In this document: one piece after another, positions 6,435 through 6,981 of the stretch | How the letters are laid out: every line of letters begins with the position of its first letter | Numbering within the stretch: position 1 is the first letter of the stretch | Origin: an uncultured Oscillospiraceae bacterium | GTDB lineage: Bacteria > Bacillota > Clostridia > Oscillospirales > Acutalibacteraceae | DNA: 6,981 nucleotides | Direction of reading: 5' to 3' | NCBI GenBank assembly: GCA_900549055.1 | Contig: URNB01000103.1 | Coordinates: 1-6,981, forward strand | Program-made: the position numbers and the translations under genes | The notes under the pieces: generated by a model | What the model was told of the DNA's origin: nothing | Seen by the model: the letters and a program-made list of their open reading frames with translations, nothing else | Databases searched by the model: none

Positions 6435-6932
6435 TTGAAAAAATTATTTCCTATTCAGTTTATTCTTATTATTTCCCTGTTCCTTTCGGGGTGTCGGCAA
6501 AAATGTGCCGTCACCCCTCTGGTGCGGGGAATTTCTTTTACCTGCACCGTGCAATATTACAACGAGCTTTATGAGGGATCGGTATCGGTCGCAAAAAACG
6601 GCGACACCGATGTTGAAATAACCTCACCCGAAGGTCTTGCGGGACTTAAGCTGCATTTTAAAAGAGACGCCGTAACAGCCGAATATTCAGGGCTTAATTA
6701 CAATGCCTCGCTTTCCGAAATGCCCGAGGGCATGGCTTTCACCTGTCTTTACGAGATTCTCCGTGATACTAAAGGAGGCGAAGTGAGCCTTGAAAACGAC
6801 AAATACTTTACCGAAAGCAAAAGCGGCAGCCGCAGATATCGCCTGTATCTCGGCGCTACCGGGCTGCCTATTTCCGCCGAGGATCCCTCCTCGGGCTTTT
6901 CTGCGGAGTTTAAAAAGGCTTCTGTAAATTAA
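6435..6932 (+). CDS. Small lipoprotein of unknown function, possibly LolA-like fold
   Basis: A 165-residue secreted lipoprotein. It begins MKKLFPIQFILIISLFLSGC: two lysines, a hydrophobic stretch, and the lipobox LSGC with Cys20 as the lipidation site. The mature part is rich in beta-type strands (SFTCTVQYYNELYEGSVSV, then DVEITSPEGLAGLKLHF) and ends with GLPISAEDPSSGFSAEF. That rhythm resembles LolA/LppX-type half-barrel lipoproteins of Gram-positive bacteria, a weak fold guess. The TTG at 6435 is chosen because AGAGGA (6421-6426) lies eight bases upstream and the signal peptide then begins in the standard way. A TTG at 6405 would add ten charged residues and overlap nnr. The gap after nnr is 16 bases, so it belongs to the same operon. 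Its stop codon TAA (6930-6932) is made of the first bases of the right terminal repeat, so the last residues could have been altered if the repeat inserted there. Confidence 0.85.
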   Translation: MKKLFPIQFILIISLFLSGCRQKCAVTPLVRGISFTCTVQYYNELYEGSVSVAKNGDTDVEITSPEGLAGLKLHFKRDAVTAEYSGLNYNASLSEMPEGMAFTCLYEILRDTKGGEVSLENDKYFTESKSGSRRYRLYLGATGLPISAEDPSSGFSAEFKKASVN

Positions 6933-6980
6933 TGCCTGCTGAACAATTCAAAAGTACCTTAACCCGAGCATGTTGGTGTA
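6930..6980. repeat. Right copy of the terminal inverted repeat
   Basis: This is the reverse complement of bases 1-51 with one substitution (6974). Its inner edge coincides with the stop codon of the lipoprotein gene. Reading outward, TAATG gives that stop overlapping by one base an ATG at 6932-6934, which opens a frame MPAEQFKSTLTRACWC that runs off the window. The left copy reads the same outward except Arg for Trp at residue 15. The frame is too short to identify. The single base after the repeat (6981) lies outside the comparison because the left copy ends at base 1. Confidence 0.9.
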
Positions 6981-6981
6981 A

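Noticed and set aside
1..6981. Composite transposon or small linear replicon with terminal inverted repeats
   Set aside because: No transposase, recombinase, replication or partition gene is present, and the contents are chromosomal housekeeping genes. The repeats more likely belong to something longer outside the window.

Overview
The window carries six complete protein genes of ordinary bacterial chromosomal type. Family resemblances (a long U32 protein with a DUF3656-like tail, a DUF6106-like membrane protein, a fused NAD(P)H-hydrate repair enzyme), Shine-Dalgarno sites, TTG starts and mixed GC content suggest an anaerobic Firmicute, probably a gut clostridium of the Oscillospirales/Ruminococcaceae kind. 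That assignment is inference from protein style, not from a marker gene.

Layout. Bases 1-51 and 6930-6980 are the same sequence in opposite orientation (50 of 51 match), so the window is bounded by a terminal inverted repeat that runs off both ends. A plus-strand U32 peptidase/RlhA-like gene (146-2203) sits behind a plausible promoter and a short leader with two competing hairpins. A 194-base gap (2204-2397) follows, dense in small perfect palindromes and looking like a dispersed intergenic repeat. Two minus-strand genes come next: an ABC exporter half-transporter (2398-4047) and, upstream of it in the same transcript, a PqqD-family small protein (4049-4318), separated by one base. A compact divergent promoter region (4319-4438) separates them from a plus-strand run of three closely spaced genes: a two-helix membrane protein of unknown function (4439-4951), bifunctional NAD(P)H-hydrate epimerase/dehydratase (4967-6418) and a small lipoprotein (6435-6932).

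How they work together. The U32 and Nnr proteins are housekeeping (RNA modification and cofactor repair respectively, by family). The PqqD-ABC pair looks like part of a peptide-handling system: a leader-binding protein coupled to an exporter, with no maturase or precursor gene visible here. The two divergent operons appear to share one palindromic -35 hexamer, TTGCAA, with a perfect TATAAT on each side, so their transcription may be mutually exclusive or co-regulated.

No wholly new system can be demonstrated. The parts most worth a second look are the terminal inverted repeat, the orphan PqqD-ABC pair, the shared -35 element and the palindrome-rich gap.
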